This document shows positions 8,986 to 16,985 of a DNA stretch of 50,437 bases, piece by piece. Location of the stretch: the NCBI GenBank assembly GCA_026706075.1, contig JAPOZM010000003.1, positions 1 through 50,437 of the forward strand, in the 5' to 3' direction. Each line of letters starts with the position of its first letter. Position 1 is the stretch's first letter. A program made the position numbers and the translations under genes. The DNA comes from Gemmatimonadaceae bacterium (lineage in GTDB: Bacteria; Latescibacterota; UBA2968; UBA8231). The notes below the pieces were generated by a model. The model did not search any database. It saw only the letters and a program-made list of their open reading frames with translations, and was not told the DNA's origin.

Positions 8986-10752
8986 GCCGCGGTCCTGGCG
9001 GCCAGCCTGGTCTCCGCCCTCGGCGCCGCGGAACAGCCGGAGCCGGAGAACCTGTTCCCGAACCCCGGATTCGACGAGTTCAGCGGCGGTCTGCCCGTGG
9101 GCTGGAGCGTCGACTCCTGGAACCAGCCGTTGACCCGGGTGCGCATCGGCCAACTGGCGCCCGGCCGCGACGGCACCGGCACCTGCCTGGAGATCAAGCC
9201 CGGGACGCCGATGTCGGTGACCACCCTGCGCAGCCCGGTCTTCCCCGTCGCCGCGGACCGGGACTACCTCTTCAAGGGCTACTACGCATCCACGAGTCGC
9301 GGCATCACCACGAACGAGCGCTGGACGGACGCCGACGGGGTCTCCCTCAGCGGGGACTGGCTGGACGATGGCGAGGAGAAGGTCGGTTCCTTCGATATCG
9401 TGCTGCCTGACACCCAGGACCGCTGGATCGAGTTCTTCCAGGAGGTGCGTCCGCCGAACGGTGCGCGGGCCCTGCAGGTCGTCGTGACCCGCCGATGGGT
9501 GGGCGGCCGGCTGCGCCTGGACGACTTCTCGCTGCGGCCGGGCACGATCCGGGACTACGAGGAGGAGTTCTCCATCGTCGAGGTGGAGGACGAGGACTTC
9601 TTCCCCATCTACGGCTGGCTGACCCCGGGCAGCCCCGCGGACCAGTACGAGGGCATGGACACGGACCAGTACCACGCCGAGTACGCGGTGGCGAACTTCA
9701 ACATCAATCTCGAGCTGAACGAGTACGCGGGGTTCGGGGTGAAGTACCGCCCCCTCGGCGAGCTGGACGACGCCCGGATGGCCGCGGCGGAGAGCGATCC
9801 GCGGGTGTGGTGGCTGGGCGGGGCCAGCGAACCCGGGGAGAAGGAGTTCCCGCGCCTGGCCCGGGAGCAGGAACGGGTGCGGCGGCTGGCGCCCTCCAAG
9901 GGGTACTGGGTGGTCCTGTTCCCCACGTACGCCGACGACTTCCACGGCGATCCGGAGGAGTACGACCACCACGTCAGGACCTTCCTGGAGACGGTGAAGC
10001 CGACCGTGTTCACCTATGACCACTACTGCATGGTCGGCCGGGACCCGCGCGTGCACGCCGACAGCTGGTACAGCCCCAACCGCGAAGGGGACTACTTCCC
10101 CAACCTGGAGATCGTGCGCCGGCGTGCTCTCGAGGCGGACGCGGAGTTCGGGGTGATCGTCTCGGTGGGCTCCTTCGGGCCGGTGCGCGGGGCGAGCGAA
10201 GGGGAGTTGCGCTTCCAGGCCTTCACCATCCTCGCCTACGGGGCCCGCTCGCTGGGCTGGTTCACCTACCTGACCGAGATCCCCTACGGCCACTGGACCA
10301 ACTGGGAGGACATGGTCATCAACCGCGACGGCACGCGGACCCGCCACTACTCGATGCTGAAGTACCTCAACGGGGAGGTCCTCGCCTTGGCGCCGACGCT
10401 GCTGCGGCTCGAGTCGACGGGCGTGTACCACACGGAGCCGGCGCCGCCGCTGACCCGCCCCCTCGAGGAATCGGGGCTCGTGGCGTCCATCGGCGGGGGC
10501 ATGGGGCTGGTGGGCGAGTTCCGGTCCGCCGCGGACGGTCGGGACTACATCCTGGTGGTGAACCGGGACTTCATCGATCCGGCGACGTTCGTGGTGAGGC
10601 TTCGGGAGCCGGCCGGCGACCTGCGGGAGATCTCGAAGCAGACCGGCCGGCCGCAACCCGTCGCCGGCCATGCGGCGGCCACGGGCGAGCTGACCCTCGC
10701 TCTCGGCGCCGGAGACGGCCGCCTGTTCCGCCTCGGGCCGACGTCGAGGTGA
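8968..10752 (+). CDS. Secreted glycoside-hydrolase-like protein with N-terminal carbohydrate-binding-like module
   Basis: Starting at the GTG at 8968, the product has 594 residues and begins with a clear signal peptide (RSLAAAAVLAASLVSALGA). An N-terminal jelly-roll-like region starts LFPNPGFDEFSGGLP, the usual opening of CBM4/9-type modules, and ends near residue 190. A central TIM-barrel-like domain follows (WWLGGASEPGE, VVLFPTYADDF, FTYDHYCMVGR, YGARSLGWFTY), with a beta-sandwich C-terminus. It belongs with uncharacterised hypothetical glycosidases of the 'glycoside hydrolase family 42-like' kind; no family can be fixed by eye. It is the third gene of the plus-strand trio and probably supplies sugars to the cytoplasmic enzymes. 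Confidence 0.7.
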   Translation: MRSLAAAAVLAASLVSALGAAEQPEPENLFPNPGFDEFSGGLPVGWSVDSWNQPLTRVRIGQLAPGRDGTGTCLEIKPGTPMSVTTLRSPVFPVAADRDYLFKGYYASTSRGITTNERWTDADGVSLSGDWLDDGEEKVGSFDIVLPDTQDRWIEFFQEVRPPNGARALQVVVTRRWVGGRLRLDDFSLRPGTIRDYEEEFSIVEVEDEDFFPIYGWLTPGSPADQYEGMDTDQYHAEYAVANFNINLELNEYAGFGVKYRPLGELDDARMAAAESDPRVWWLGGASEPGEKEFPRLAREQERVRRLAPSKGYWVVLFPTYADDFHGDPEEYDHHVRTFLETVKPTVFTYDHYCMVGRDPRVHADSWYSPNREGDYFPNLEIVRRRALEADAEFGVIVSVGSFGPVRGASEGELRFQAFTILAYGARSLGWFTYLTEIPYGHWTNWEDMVINRDGTRTRHYSMLKYLNGEVLALAPTLLRLESTGVYHTEPAPPLTRPLEESGLVASIGGGMGLVGEFRSAADGRDYILVVNRDFIDPATFVVRLREPAGDLREISKQTGRPQPVAGHAAATGELTLALGAGDGRLFRLGPTSR

Positions 10753-10776
10753 CCGGGCGCGGGTCCGCCGCCGCCG

Positions 10777-11736
10777 TCAGCTCTCCTTCGAGACCGCCTG
10801 GATCATGGCGGTGATGTAGCCGAACTGGAAGGCCCAGGCCTGGCGCACCCGTCCGGAGACGCCCGGCGGCGAGGGATCGTCCGGGTGACCGGGCGCGTGG
10901 TCGGGCATCAGCATGTACGGGTAGTCGACCTCGTGCAGCACCCGCGCCACCTCGTGCATGTCGACGTCGCCCTCGTCGGGCCAGACCTCCTGGAAGTCGT
11001 GCAGGCCTCCCTTGATGTTGCGGAAGTGGATGTTGAACAGCTTCCGGCGCTGCCCGAAGCGCCGCACGATGTCGTACAGCTCCCGGCCCGGGTCCTGAAG
11101 CCCCTCGGAGGCGACGCCGCAGCAGAAGTTGAAGCCGTGCCAGTCGCTCTCCACCAGCTCGCTGAAGCGCGTCAGGCCCTCCATGACCGGCCAGTTCCAG
11201 CGCTCGACGCCGCGCAGCACCGGCGCCGGCGGGTCGTCGAGGTGGCAGGCCATCTGCACGCGGTACTCCTCGGCCACGGGGATCACCCGCTCGAGGAAGT
11301 AGCGGGCGCGCTCGAAGCACTCGTCGCGGCTCACCTCGCCGGCCTCGGAGAGGGTGTCGTTGTCGTACTCCGACAGGCGGAAGGTGCTGTACGAGGTCCC
11401 GCCCCGGCCGGGGGTGGACGGGGTCCGCTGATGGTCGAGGACGCAGAAGTTGTAGTTGAGCCCGCGCAGTCCGGCGCGCCCCGCGTTCTCGATCCAGCGG
11501 CAGACCTCGTCGAGGTCGCGGTCCCGCTCCGGGTCCCGCCCCAGGGTGATGCTCCGGGGGAGGCCGATGTGGATCATCTCCAGCTCCACGCCCTCGGCCG
11601 CCGCCGCCTCGCGATGGCGCCTCAGCGTGTCGACCTCGTTGTCCTCGACGGTGGCGTCCATGTGGGTGACGCCGTGGCGCACGAGGAACTGCAGCTCGTG
11701 GCGGCTCGTGCCGATGCCCTGAACTCCCGCGTACAT
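10777..11736 (-). CDS. Mannonate dehydratase-like TIM-barrel enzyme
   Basis: 319 residues. Motifs GLNYNFCVLDHQRT, MACHLDDPP, FNIHFRNIKGG and YPYMLMPDHAPGH match the UxuA mannonate dehydratase fold, where the Cys/His/Asp cluster binds the divalent metal. Classical UxuA is nearer 390 residues, so this is a shorter relative and may act on a different sugar acid. It is the last gene of a five-gene minus-strand operon, 10 bp after RraA. It converges on the secreted glycosidase-like gene with 24 bp between the stops and no visible terminator. Confidence 0.75.
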   Translation of the reverse strand: MYAGVQGIGTSRHELQFLVRHGVTHMDATVEDNEVDTLRRHREAAAAEGVELEMIHIGLPRSITLGRDPERDRDLDEVCRWIENAGRAGLRGLNYNFCVLDHQRTPSTPGRGGTSYSTFRLSEYDNDTLSEAGEVSRDECFERARYFLERVIPVAEEYRVQMACHLDDPPAPVLRGVERWNWPVMEGLTRFSELVESDWHGFNFCCGVASEGLQDPGRELYDIVRRFGQRRKLFNIHFRNIKGGLHDFQEVWPDEGDVDMHEVARVLHEVDYPYMLMPDHAPGHPDDPSPPGVSGRVRQAWAFQFGYITAMIQAVSKES

Positions 11737-11746
11737 GCCCTGCCTC

Positions 11747-12499
11747 CTATCTGCGTTTGCGCGCTGCCTTCTTCTTCGCCGCGGCCCCGTACGGCTGGCC
11801 GGAGAAGATGGCGCGGATCTCGGCCGACGACTTCGCCTTGGCGAGGCGGCCCATGCGCTCCTCCTCCTCCTCGCGCAGCTTGTGGAGATTCTCCACCACC
11901 TGCTCGAGCCGGTCGGCCGGGAACTTGCAGGCCCCGTTCTCGTCCATGTGCACGATCTCGCCCGGCGCCACGTCCATGCCGGCGATGTGGACGGGCACGT
12001 TGATGGCGTGCACCTCCTGGCCGCCGTGGCCGGGCGTGATCCCGCTCAACAGGTACTGGAACTTCATGGGCCGGATCTCGTCGATGTCCCGCGACGGCCC
12101 GTTGGAGATCGCCCCGACGGCGCCCATCGCCTTCATCGCCGTGGTCATGTTGCCGCCGGAAAGGCCGATCTTGCCGGCCAGCTCGGGCGGGAACTTCTGC
12201 TGAAAGCAGAACACGCTGGGCTTCTCCGAGGCGTCGATGGCGTCGAAGACGTCCATGCCGGTGAGGCGGCCGAAACCCGGCTCCGTGGGACCGTACACGG
12301 CGGTGACGGCGTACCCGGCCAGCGCCCCCAGCTCGGGGTACATGCAGCGCAGGCTGTCGTCCGTGTACCAGTTCTCGGTGAGCGGGTTGTAGAGTCCCAG
12401 GCACAGGGGGTGGGAGGGATAGGTGGCCACCACGTTGGTCACCGAGGGCGTGTCGAACTGGCGGATCTCCTCGAGCAGCGTTCGTTCCTTCTGTCCCAT
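11747..12499 (-). CDS. RraA-family aldolase/demethylmenaquinone methyltransferase-like protein
   Basis: 250 residues. The core GNMTTAMKAMGAVGAISNGPSRD is the RraA/4-hydroxy-4-methyl-2-oxoglutarate aldolase signature; the GxxxD/R pair in this loop binds metal and pyruvate enolate in the characterised aldolases. The C-terminus is a Lys/Arg-rich tail (KKKAARKRR). The ATG at 12499 shares one base with the cupin stop (TGATG), showing tight coupling. Neighbours suggest aldol cleavage of a 2-keto sugar acid downstream of the dehydratase. The RNase-E-regulator function of E. coli RraA is unlikely in this setting. Confidence 0.8.
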   Translation of the reverse strand: MGQKERTLLEEIRQFDTPSVTNVVATYPSHPLCLGLYNPLTENWYTDDSLRCMYPELGALAGYAVTAVYGPTEPGFGRLTGMDVFDAIDASEKPSVFCFQQKFPPELAGKIGLSGGNMTTAMKAMGAVGAISNGPSRDIDEIRPMKFQYLLSGITPGHGGQEVHAINVPVHIAGMDVAPGEIVHMDENGACKFPADRLEQVVENLHKLREEEEERMGRLAKAKSSAEIRAIFSGQPYGAAAKKKAARKRR

Positions 12500-12861
12500 C
12501 ACGACTCCTTTCGCAAGACGCGGACCTCGTCTTCCGCGTTGGGTACGACGCACAGGAACTCGAAGGGCTCGTCCCCTTCGACGGTGTAGGAATGGGGGAG
12601 CCGGGCCGGGATGTGCAGGGAGTCGCCCGCCTGCACCCGCACCTCCTCGTCGCCGAGGACGATCGTGGCCCGGCCGGCGAGCACGTACTGGCCGTGCTCG
12701 ACCTCGTTGGTGTGCAGGGGCATGCCGCCGCCCGGCTCCATGACGAAGCGGCGGATGGCGAAGTGCGGCGACAGGTCGGGGCCGACCAGGACCTGGCGGG
12801 CGGCCGACGTGGCGCCGGCCACCTCCTCGAGGCCGACCTCCCCGGATCTTCTGACGGTCAT
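12499..12861 (-). CDS. Small cupin-domain protein
   Basis: 120 residues, a single cupin barrel. Motif 1 is PLHTNEVEHGQYVLAG with His and Glu metal-ligand candidates. Motif 2 is GDSLHIPARLPHSY with the final His. It overlaps the aldo/keto reductase by 4 bp (ATGA) and RraA by 1 bp. Such free-standing cupins in sugar operons are often isomerases or sensors; the sequence does not decide. Confidence 0.8.
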   Translation of the reverse strand: MTVRRSGEVGLEEVAGATSAARQVLVGPDLSPHFAIRRFVMEPGGGMPLHTNEVEHGQYVLAGRATIVLGDEEVRVQAGDSLHIPARLPHSYTVEGDEPFEFLCVVPNAEDEVRVLRKES

Positions 12862-13850
12862 CGGCTAACTCCTTCTTCGACGGCCGCGGCCTCCATGGCC
12901 GCGGTGTAGACCCGGCTCGCGGCCCACAGCCGCTGCCTGAGCTCCTCCGGCACCTGCAGCCTCGTGCCGGCGACCATCTCGTCCACGTGGGCCGGCGTCT
13001 CGGCGCCGCCGAGGACGCAGGTCACCTCCGGATGGGAGAGGACCCAGGCGACGCAGACCTGGGCCCGGCTGACGCCCAGCTCGGCGGCGGCCTCGTCGAC
13101 CGCTGCGAGCATCGTCTCCAGGGGGGAGCCGCTCTCCACCGGCCCGCCTGGCGCCAGGGTGCCGCGGTCCATGGGGCCGAAGGCCAGCAGTCCCAGGCCC
13201 TTATCCCGCAGCAGGGGGAACATCTCCTCCTCGTAGCGGCGGACCCGCGCGCGGCCGTCGTCGTAGAGCTTGGTGCCGCCCACGGTGTAGTAGTCCTCCA
13301 GGCCGCAGGGAGGCGTGATCCCCGCCGCTTCGGCGGCCTGAAGCAGGGACCGCACCGCCGCCGCCGCGTGGTTGGAGACCCCCCAGTGGCGGATGCGGCC
13401 CTCGTCGATGAGCCGCTGCATGCTCTCGCACTGGGCCTCGGGAGGGGTCTCGGGATCGGGCTGGTGCAGCAGGTAGAGGTCGATCACCTCCGTGCGCAGC
13501 CGCCGCAGGCTGGCCTCGCACTGCTCGCGCAGGAACTCCAGGGTGAAGGGGACGCGGTCCCAGGGCCGGCCGTCGGCGGAAGGCTCGCGCCCGGGCAGGA
13601 CCTTGGTGCAGATGACGACCTCGTCCCGCCGCCCCCGCAGGGCCTGACCCAGCAGGCGCTCGGAGCCCCCCCAGCCGTAGGCGGTGGCCGAGTCGAAGAA
13701 GGTGACCCCCACGTCGAGGCAGTGGCGCAGCACCGCCTCGCCCCGCGGGTCCGTCTCGTCGCGGGCCAGGCTCTGGAAGGCGGTCCCCTGGCACAGGCGG
13801 GTGACGCGCAGGTCGGTGGGGCCGAAGGCGGCGGTGGGCAGGGCGGTCAC
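12858..13850 (-). CDS. Aldo/keto reductase
   Basis: 330 residues from a GTG at 13850 that overlaps the upstream dioxygenase stop as GTGA. The AKR tetrad is present: Asp and Tyr in FFDSATAYGWGGSE, Lys in VVICTKVL, His in LYLLHQPDP. The C-terminal part carries GLGLLAFGPMDRG and VLGGAETPAHVDE, typical of NAD(P)-binding in the family. It probably oxidises or reduces a sugar or sugar acid in the same pathway as the flanking RraA and dehydratase genes. Confidence 0.88.
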   Translation of the reverse strand: MTALPTAAFGPTDLRVTRLCQGTAFQSLARDETDPRGEAVLRHCLDVGVTFFDSATAYGWGGSERLLGQALRGRRDEVVICTKVLPGREPSADGRPWDRVPFTLEFLREQCEASLRRLRTEVIDLYLLHQPDPETPPEAQCESMQRLIDEGRIRHWGVSNHAAAAVRSLLQAAEAAGITPPCGLEDYYTVGGTKLYDDGRARVRRYEEEMFPLLRDKGLGLLAFGPMDRGTLAPGGPVESGSPLETMLAAVDEAAAELGVSRAQVCVAWVLSHPEVTCVLGGAETPAHVDEMVAGTRLQVPEELRQRLWAASRVYTAAMEAAAVEEGVSR

Positions 13851-14668
13851 TTGTAGAGGGCCGATCCCTTGTCCTCGCGCCGGTAGTGGGGCGCCGAGAT
13901 CACGGCCTGCTGCTGCGGGGTCAGCTCGTCGAAGAAGTCGGGCGGCGTGTAGGTGCCCATGATGCCCTCGGCCATGACCCCGGAGTTGTAGCGCAGGATC
14001 ACGGTGCGGCGCTGGCTCTTCGCCGTCCACGGCAGGGCTCCGTGCATGAGGCACTCCACGAAGAGGATGCCGTCGCCGGCGCGGGCCGGGATCTGCGCGA
14101 AGCGGTCCTGGTGGGCCTGGAAGAGACGGATGTCGTCGGGGCAGGGGAAGTTGGCCCGGTGGCTGCCGGGCACGCAGGCGAAGCCGCCGTCGCCGGCCCC
14201 CACGTCGGTGAGCTGCACGGCGATGTTGGTCATGCCGCAGAACATGCGGCCGTTGCGGTAGTGGTAGCCCCGGGAGCGGTCGTGGGGCTCGCCCCCCTCG
14301 TGGAACCAGAAGCCCTCGGCGCCCTCGTCCATGGTGATGATGCTCAGCCCCTCCAGGCGGAACCCCGGTCCCAGCAACTCCTCGAGGAAGCGCCCGCTGT
14401 TGGGGTGGGCGATCATCTCCCGGAAGACGTCGCAGTGGGGCTTCTCCCAGGTGAGCATGCCGCCGAGGTCGCCGCGGCCCTGGCTGCCCTCGAGGGTCCG
14501 CGAGCCGTTGGCGAGGTCGCACGGACGGAGGTTGATCTGGCCGGCGCGGTGGTCCACGGCGGCGTTGGCGGCCCTCACCTCCTCGGGGGACAGCAGGCCC
14601 TCGATCACGAGGTAGCCGTGCACGTCGAAGAGGTACTTCTCCGCTTCGGTCATTCCCCTTGCCGTCAC
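13847..14668 (-). CDS. Phytanoyl-CoA dioxygenase-family (PhyH) protein
   Basis: 273 residues from the GTG at 14668, preferred because AAAGGAG lies 7 bases upstream; the in-frame ATG at 14653 is the alternative. The fold signature is VHGYLVIEGLLSPEEVRAA near the N-terminus, GFACVPGSHRANF in the middle, and the distal metal His plus 2-oxoglutarate Arg in MHGALPW and RRTVILRY. It heads the five-gene operon and overlaps the aldo/keto reductase by 4 bp. Non-haem iron, 2-oxoglutarate-dependent hydroxylation is the family chemistry. The substrate is unknown, but the operon suggests an unusual sugar derivative. Confidence 0.82.
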   Translation of the reverse strand: MTARGMTEAEKYLFDVHGYLVIEGLLSPEEVRAANAAVDHRAGQINLRPCDLANGSRTLEGSQGRGDLGGMLTWEKPHCDVFREMIAHPNSGRFLEELLGPGFRLEGLSIITMDEGAEGFWFHEGGEPHDRSRGYHYRNGRMFCGMTNIAVQLTDVGAGDGGFACVPGSHRANFPCPDDIRLFQAHQDRFAQIPARAGDGILFVECLMHGALPWTAKSQRRTVILRYNSGVMAEGIMGTYTPPDFFDELTPQQQAVISAPHYRREDKGSALYK

Positions 14669-14843
14669 CGGTGATCTCCTTTCGCCCGGGGTGGGACCCG
14701 CGCCGCCGGGCCACCTTCCGGGGCGCCGCCTGCGGGGGCGCCAAGATAGCGAAGCCGCGGGGCGGGAGACAGACGGAGCCGCCTTGACGCGCCCGCGGCC
14801 GGGACCGCTCATATCGGCGAACCCACCACCGGAAGGGAGACCG

Positions 14844-16052
14844 ATGGCCAAGAGCAAGGGCAAGCGGGTGAACCTGGCGATCGTCGGCTGCGGCGGCATG
14901 GCCGGCGCCCACCTGCGCGGCTACGAGGAGCTGCTGCAGCGGGGCGAGGACCGCTTCCGCATCGTCGCCGCCGTGGACGAGGCGAAGGAGCGCGCCGAGG
15001 GCTTCGCCGACCGCCTCGCCTCACAAGCCGGCTGGGAGGTGGCCGCCTTCGGCAGCGTCGACGAGCTGCTCGACAGCGGCCTGAAGGTGGACGGCGCCGA
15101 CATCTGCAGTCCCCACGGGTTCCACCACGTCCTCGGCTGCCAGTTGCTGCAGGCCGGCGTCAACGTCCTCATCGAGAAGCCGATCGGCATCACCGTGAAG
15201 GCATCGAAGAAGATCGCCGCCACCGCCCGGCGGCGGGGCCTGGTGGCGGCCACCGCCGAGCAGTGCCGCCGCGCCATCGGCCAGCGCACCATCCACTGGG
15301 CCTTCAACGACGGCCTCCTCGGCGATCCGACCATGTGGTGGGCGATCCAGGCGCGCTGGCAGGACCCCGAGCCCGTGGGCGGCTGGAGCTGGCGCGTCGA
15401 CCGCCGGCTCGGCGGCTGCGGCATGGTCATGGACTCCGGCGCCCACTGGGTCGACACCATGCGCTACTGGTTCGGCGAGATCGACTCGGTCTTCGCCCGC
15501 GTCGAGCAGGTCCGCGACCGGCGGTTCCGCAAGGGCCGGCGCGTCGTCAAGGGCGCCCAGGAGGACTTCTGGACGGCGATCTTCAACTTCAAGAGCGGCC
15601 TCGCCGGCACCTGGTCGTGGACGATCTCGGCCCCGGGCAAGGGCTTCACCCAGCTCACCCTGGCCGGCACGCGCGGGTCGATCATCGACTCCGACATCTT
15701 CCACCCCGCCGCCTTCCAGGCCAACGGCGAGTGCCAGCTCACCGACGGCACCACCTACAGCATGGGCAAGCTGCAGGAGATGTACCTCGACACCCTCTCC
15801 GCCGCCCGCCGCGAGGAGCTCTTCCCCTACGGCATCACCGCCGGCGTCCCCCTGGAGCTGTGGGACTTCATCGACGCCCTCTCCCGCGGCCGGCCCGTGG
15901 AGATCGACGCCGAGGAGGGGATGCGCTCCAAGGCGGTGAGCGAGGCGATCTACGAGTCGGGCAAGTCCGGGCAGGTGGTCAAGGTGGCCGACGTCGTCTC
16001 CGGCAAGGTCGACGCCTGGCAGCGCGACCTCAACCGCTACTGGAACCTGTGA
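14844..16052 (+). CDS. Gfo/Idh/MocA-family oxidoreductase
   Basis: 402 residues from the ATG at 14844, which follows GGAAGGGAG. The Rossmann motif VGCGGMAGAHLRG is at the N-terminus, and EKPIGITVK carries the conserved E-K-P. The C-terminal domain has DSGAHWVDTMRYW, matching the G/DxxxHxxD catalytic His/Asp region. NAD(P)-dependent oxidation of a sugar or inositol-like substrate is the family activity. It is transcribed divergently from the PhyH operon with 175 bp between the starts, so a shared control region is likely. Confidence 0.85.
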   Translation: MAKSKGKRVNLAIVGCGGMAGAHLRGYEELLQRGEDRFRIVAAVDEAKERAEGFADRLASQAGWEVAAFGSVDELLDSGLKVDGADICSPHGFHHVLGCQLLQAGVNVLIEKPIGITVKASKKIAATARRRGLVAATAEQCRRAIGQRTIHWAFNDGLLGDPTMWWAIQARWQDPEPVGGWSWRVDRRLGGCGMVMDSGAHWVDTMRYWFGEIDSVFARVEQVRDRRFRKGRRVVKGAQEDFWTAIFNFKSGLAGTWSWTISAPGKGFTQLTLAGTRGSIIDSDIFHPAAFQANGECQLTDGTTYSMGKLQEMYLDTLSAARREELFPYGITAGVPLELWDFIDALSRGRPVEIDAEEGMRSKAVSEAIYESGKSGQVVKVADVVSGKVDAWQRDLNRYWNL

Positions 16053-16158
16053 AAGGGCGCGATATTGGGACTCGCCGGGGGATAGTTCATAAGTGACGAT
16101 GCATCAATACGTTACGTAGCCTTCTGATCTGTCCCGGCACTGGCTGCAAAGAACCCCC

Positions 16159-16187
16159 TTGACAAGGGGTATACATGTCCATATAAA
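16159..16187 (+). promoter_or_regulatory. Sigma-70-type promoter
   Basis: A consensus -35 box TTGACA (16159-16164), a 17-base spacer and a -10 box TATAAA (16182-16187) lie in an A+T-rich patch. Transcription would begin near 16194, about 100 bases before the NYN gene. It is the closest match to the consensus I noticed in the window. Confidence 0.75.
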
Positions 16188-16209
16188 CACATAACGCATT
16201 TTGTACCCC

Positions 16210-16233
16210 CCGTGCGGCAATGAGATCGCACGG
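16210..16233 (+). promoter_or_regulatory. Leader hairpin upstream of a terminator
   Basis: CCGTGCG (16210-16216) pairs perfectly with CGCACGG (16227-16233), leaving a 10-base loop. It sits between the promoter and the terminator hairpin, making a two-hairpin leader or a short RNA of about 70 nt. Confidence 0.5.
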
Positions 16234-16235
16234 CC

Positions 16236-16266
16236 CCCCGGGGCTCCGGCCCCGGGGATTTTTTTT
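16236..16266 (+). terminator. Intrinsic terminator in the leader of the NYN gene
   Basis: CCCCGGGGC (16236-16244), loop TCCG, GCCCCGGGG (16249-16257), then A and eight T's. It lies downstream of the strong promoter and 27 bases before the NYN start, so it could act as an attenuator, define a small RNA, or end the transcript of the oxidoreductase gene. Confidence 0.8.
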
Positions 16267-16293
16267 GCCCGGAGTGAAGAGGGAGGGGCTGTT

Positions 16294-16911
16294 TTGCAGC
16301 GAGTGTACGCATTCATCGATGGCTTCAATCTCTATCACGCCATCGATGAACTGAATTGCCCGCACCTCAAGTGGCTCGATCTATGGGCATTGGCCGAACG
16401 GTTTGTCTTCAGGCGTACGCAGAAATTGGAGAAGGTCTTCCTCTTCTCGTCACACACTACATGGAAGCCAGGATCGTACCGGAGACAGAGGATATTCTTC
16501 AAGGCAGTAACCGCGAAGGGAGTCGAAATTCAACTGGGTAGGTTTCAGAAGGGAACGAGCGAGTGCAGAGCTTGCGGGCGGCGATGGGAAACTCACGAAG
16601 AGAAGCAGACCGATGTGAACCTTGCATCATTCCTGATTGCATATGCAGGAGCCAAGGGCTATGATCGTGCTATCCTGATGTCCCAAGATTCTGATTTTTC
16701 CCTTCCTGTGGAGCTTGTCGAGAAACTGGGCAAGCCCGTCAGAGTGGTCCTTCCTCCGAACCGGCGGTACGGAGGAAGACTGATCCAACTTGCTTCGGAG
16801 AAGTCGAGGATTACAGTCCAACAACTCATGGACTGCCAACTGGAGGATACTGTCCGAGACAAGTCCGGTAGAGTTGTAGCACGTCGTCCACAGGAATACG
16901 TGGAGAAGTGA
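16294..16911 (+). CDS. NYN-domain (LabA/DUF88-like) predicted ribonuclease
   Basis: 205 residues from the TTG at 16294, chosen because GGGAGGGG lies just upstream and the longer frame would read through the terminator; a GTG three codons later is possible. The acidic site of NYN/PIN nucleases is visible: Asp in FIDGFNLY, Asp in KQTDVNLASFLI, and two Asp in SQDSDFSLPVE. A Cys pair (CRACGRRW) in the middle may form part of a zinc-binding loop. Base use is unlike its neighbours: one line of the gene (16621-16680) is 48% G+C, while a line of the next gene (17641-17700) is 80%. This and its own promoter suggest horizontal arrival. It is predicted to cleave RNA; the target is unknown. Confidence 0.85.
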   Translation: MQRVYAFIDGFNLYHAIDELNCPHLKWLDLWALAERFVFRRTQKLEKVFLFSSHTTWKPGSYRRQRIFFKAVTAKGVEIQLGRFQKGTSECRACGRRWETHEEKQTDVNLASFLIAYAGAKGYDRAILMSQDSDFSLPVELVEKLGKPVRVVLPPNRRYGGRLIQLASEKSRITVQQLMDCQLEDTVRDKSGRVVARRPQEYVEK

Positions 16912-16985
16912 GATGAGCCCATGGCAGAATGCAGGCGCAACGTTGGGTCATTCCCCCAGATGAACGCCTTCAGGAAGAGGACAGA

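Noticed and set aside
8806..10671. A 621-codon open frame on the minus strand
   Set aside because: It lies antisense to the well-supported glycosidase-like gene, is full of low-complexity Val/Gly/Arg text, and has no domain motif: a G+C-driven shadow frame.
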